Part shown: in pieces, positions 63,155 to 64,000 of the stretch
Layout: each line of letters opens with the position of its first letter
Numbering within the stretch: the stretch's first letter is position 1
From: Himantopus leucocephalus
Lineage: Eukaryota > Chordata > Aves > Charadriiformes > Recurvirostridae
DNA length: 64,000 nucleotides
Assembly: GCA_003993805.1 (NCBI GenBank)
Contig: RSEF01000013.1
Coordinates: 19,829,715-19,893,714, forward strand
Direction: 5' to 3'
Translations under genes and position numbers: made by a program
Notes under the pieces: model-generated
The model's database searches: none
What the model was told of the DNA's origin: nothing
Seen by the model: the letters and a program-made list of their open reading frames with translations, nothing else

Positions 63155-64000
63155 GTCTGGGTCTCCTTACATGAAACAAAAACGTGCGGAGAGGGGAGCG
63201 GGTAACATAGGATTTGAGGTTGTCTCGTTCCCACAGAGAAACCACTGCCGGGGACTCCTGCAGTACAACCAAGGGCCAGGGATTCCTCGCCCAGGCGGGA
63301 TGACACCCGGCAGCTCTCACACACTTTATTTCTCTGTGTACCGACTCGGCTGCACACACCACGTGGGAATCGCATCTCCCTCCAACAGCCGGGTCTCGCA
63401 GCAGGGAGAAGTCAGGGAGCGGAGGGGCTGGCAGTGTTCCCCTCAGAGGGGCACACGGTCCGGGTGAGCAAACAGCGCAACGTCAGCCTTCGTCCACTTG
63501 TGCCGAACCTGGGATGTCCACAGAGACATCAGCAGCTTCTCCCATGACTGTTTAATTCAGTCCAGAAACTTTGGCAAAGACCAAAGGTGAGACAACCGGC
63601 ACATTTTGATGAGCTAGTCTGGGAGCCAGGATGAACGGCAGCGTGTCTGTGCTCAGACTCGCCTTTATTCCTTTTGGATGACTCCGGTCTTTTTTTTTTT
63701 TCCTGCCAGAAGGGAAACCACAAGCTGAAGGCTCTTCTAGAGTCAAAATACTGTCTTTAGAGCAGGCACTTAATCACTGGACGCCATTGATCTAGCTAAA
63801 CAAACATGCATTAGAAAGAGCAATAATTAAAACATACAATTTAGGAGAGAGAAAAAAAATTGCCTTTGCCCTTAGTTCCCCTGAGATATGCTCAGGTTAG
63901 GCAGAGAAACGACGAACAGCTTAGAAACGTAGTGCTCTGCTTCTGCAAATAGAAAGTGGGGTAAGTCAGGGCGCCTCTCCCAGGACTGTGATTTCATTGT
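63155..64000 (+). other. SH3RF2: Start of the next SH3RF2 intron, running off the window
   Basis: Begins with gtctgg. No coding exon recognised before the right edge. The remaining C-terminal exons of the gene should lie beyond 64000. Confidence 0.7.

Larger units (their letters stand above)
29408..64000 (+). other. SH3RF2: SH3RF2 gene, 5' part (3' end outside the window)
   Basis: Gene-level span. Five coding exons on the plus strand match the POSH-family protein SH3RF2 in the expected order: RING, SH3-1, start of SH3-2, a linker containing the RQFSITTALNTLNRMVH block, then SH3-3. All visible introns are GT-AG and the phases are compatible. The left limit is a putative acceptor at 29406-29407 (long pyrimidine tract ending in gtgcag), which suggests a non-coding first exon further upstream that I cannot place. 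The C-terminal part, which in mammals carries a PP1-binding motif, would lie past 64000. From family knowledge, SH3RF2 is a cytoplasmic E3 ligase and scaffold that opposes pro-apoptotic JNK signalling, partly through the related protein SH3RF1 (POSH). SH3RF1 and SH3RF3 are less likely, because the N-terminus and the linker follow SH3RF2. Confidence 0.93.

Noticed and set aside
1..64000. CRISPR arrays, operons, phage or bacterial mobile systems
   Set aside because: The sequence is vertebrate, with spliced exons and CR1 repeats; none of the short repeats has CRISPR-like spacing.

Overview
This window is vertebrate nuclear DNA, most likely from a bird. The evidence is CR1 LINE 3' ends with typical avian sequence (near 41.2, 42.8 and 46.0 kb), old MIR-like SINEs, GC-rich gene-sparse DNA, and a multi-exon gene with GT-AG introns whose protein is recognisably SH3RF2. 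It is short-read-style draft sequence: one 100-N gap (20948-21047) and five isolated single Ns, some with near-identical sequence on both sides.

Layout. Positions 1 to about 29.4 kb are upstream of SH3RF2, with no gene I can name. This part holds weak exon-like open frames in the first 2.2 kb, a CpG-rich patch with a possible minus-strand splice donor near 2.9 kb, microsatellites, an AT-rich block at 15.85-17.2 kb, MIR-like repeats and scattered GC-rich segments. From about 29.4 kb to the right edge lies the plus-strand SH3RF2 gene. Its coding exons are 29534-29905 (RING finger), 47180-47449 (first SH3 domain and the start of the second), 52148-52471 (linker), 60802-60896 (linker) and 62984-63154 (third SH3 domain). 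The rest of the coding sequence is beyond the window.

SH3RF2 is a RING-type E3 ubiquitin ligase and SH3 scaffold of the POSH family, linked to JNK/apoptosis signalling. Two things stand out. First, I cannot find the exon for the second half of SH3 domain 2 between 47450 and 52147, although that intron has no N gap; the flanking exons are both phase 0, so the gene would still read in frame without it. Second, the leader contains two short upstream reading frames and lies about 270 bp downstream of a perfect inverted pair of AP-1 motifs.

Long open frames elsewhere (for example near 3.5-4.2, 5.0-5.9, 28.0-29.1 and 36 kb) sit in GC-rich DNA, look compositional and match nothing I know, so they are not called as genes. 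I found no convincing new biological system.
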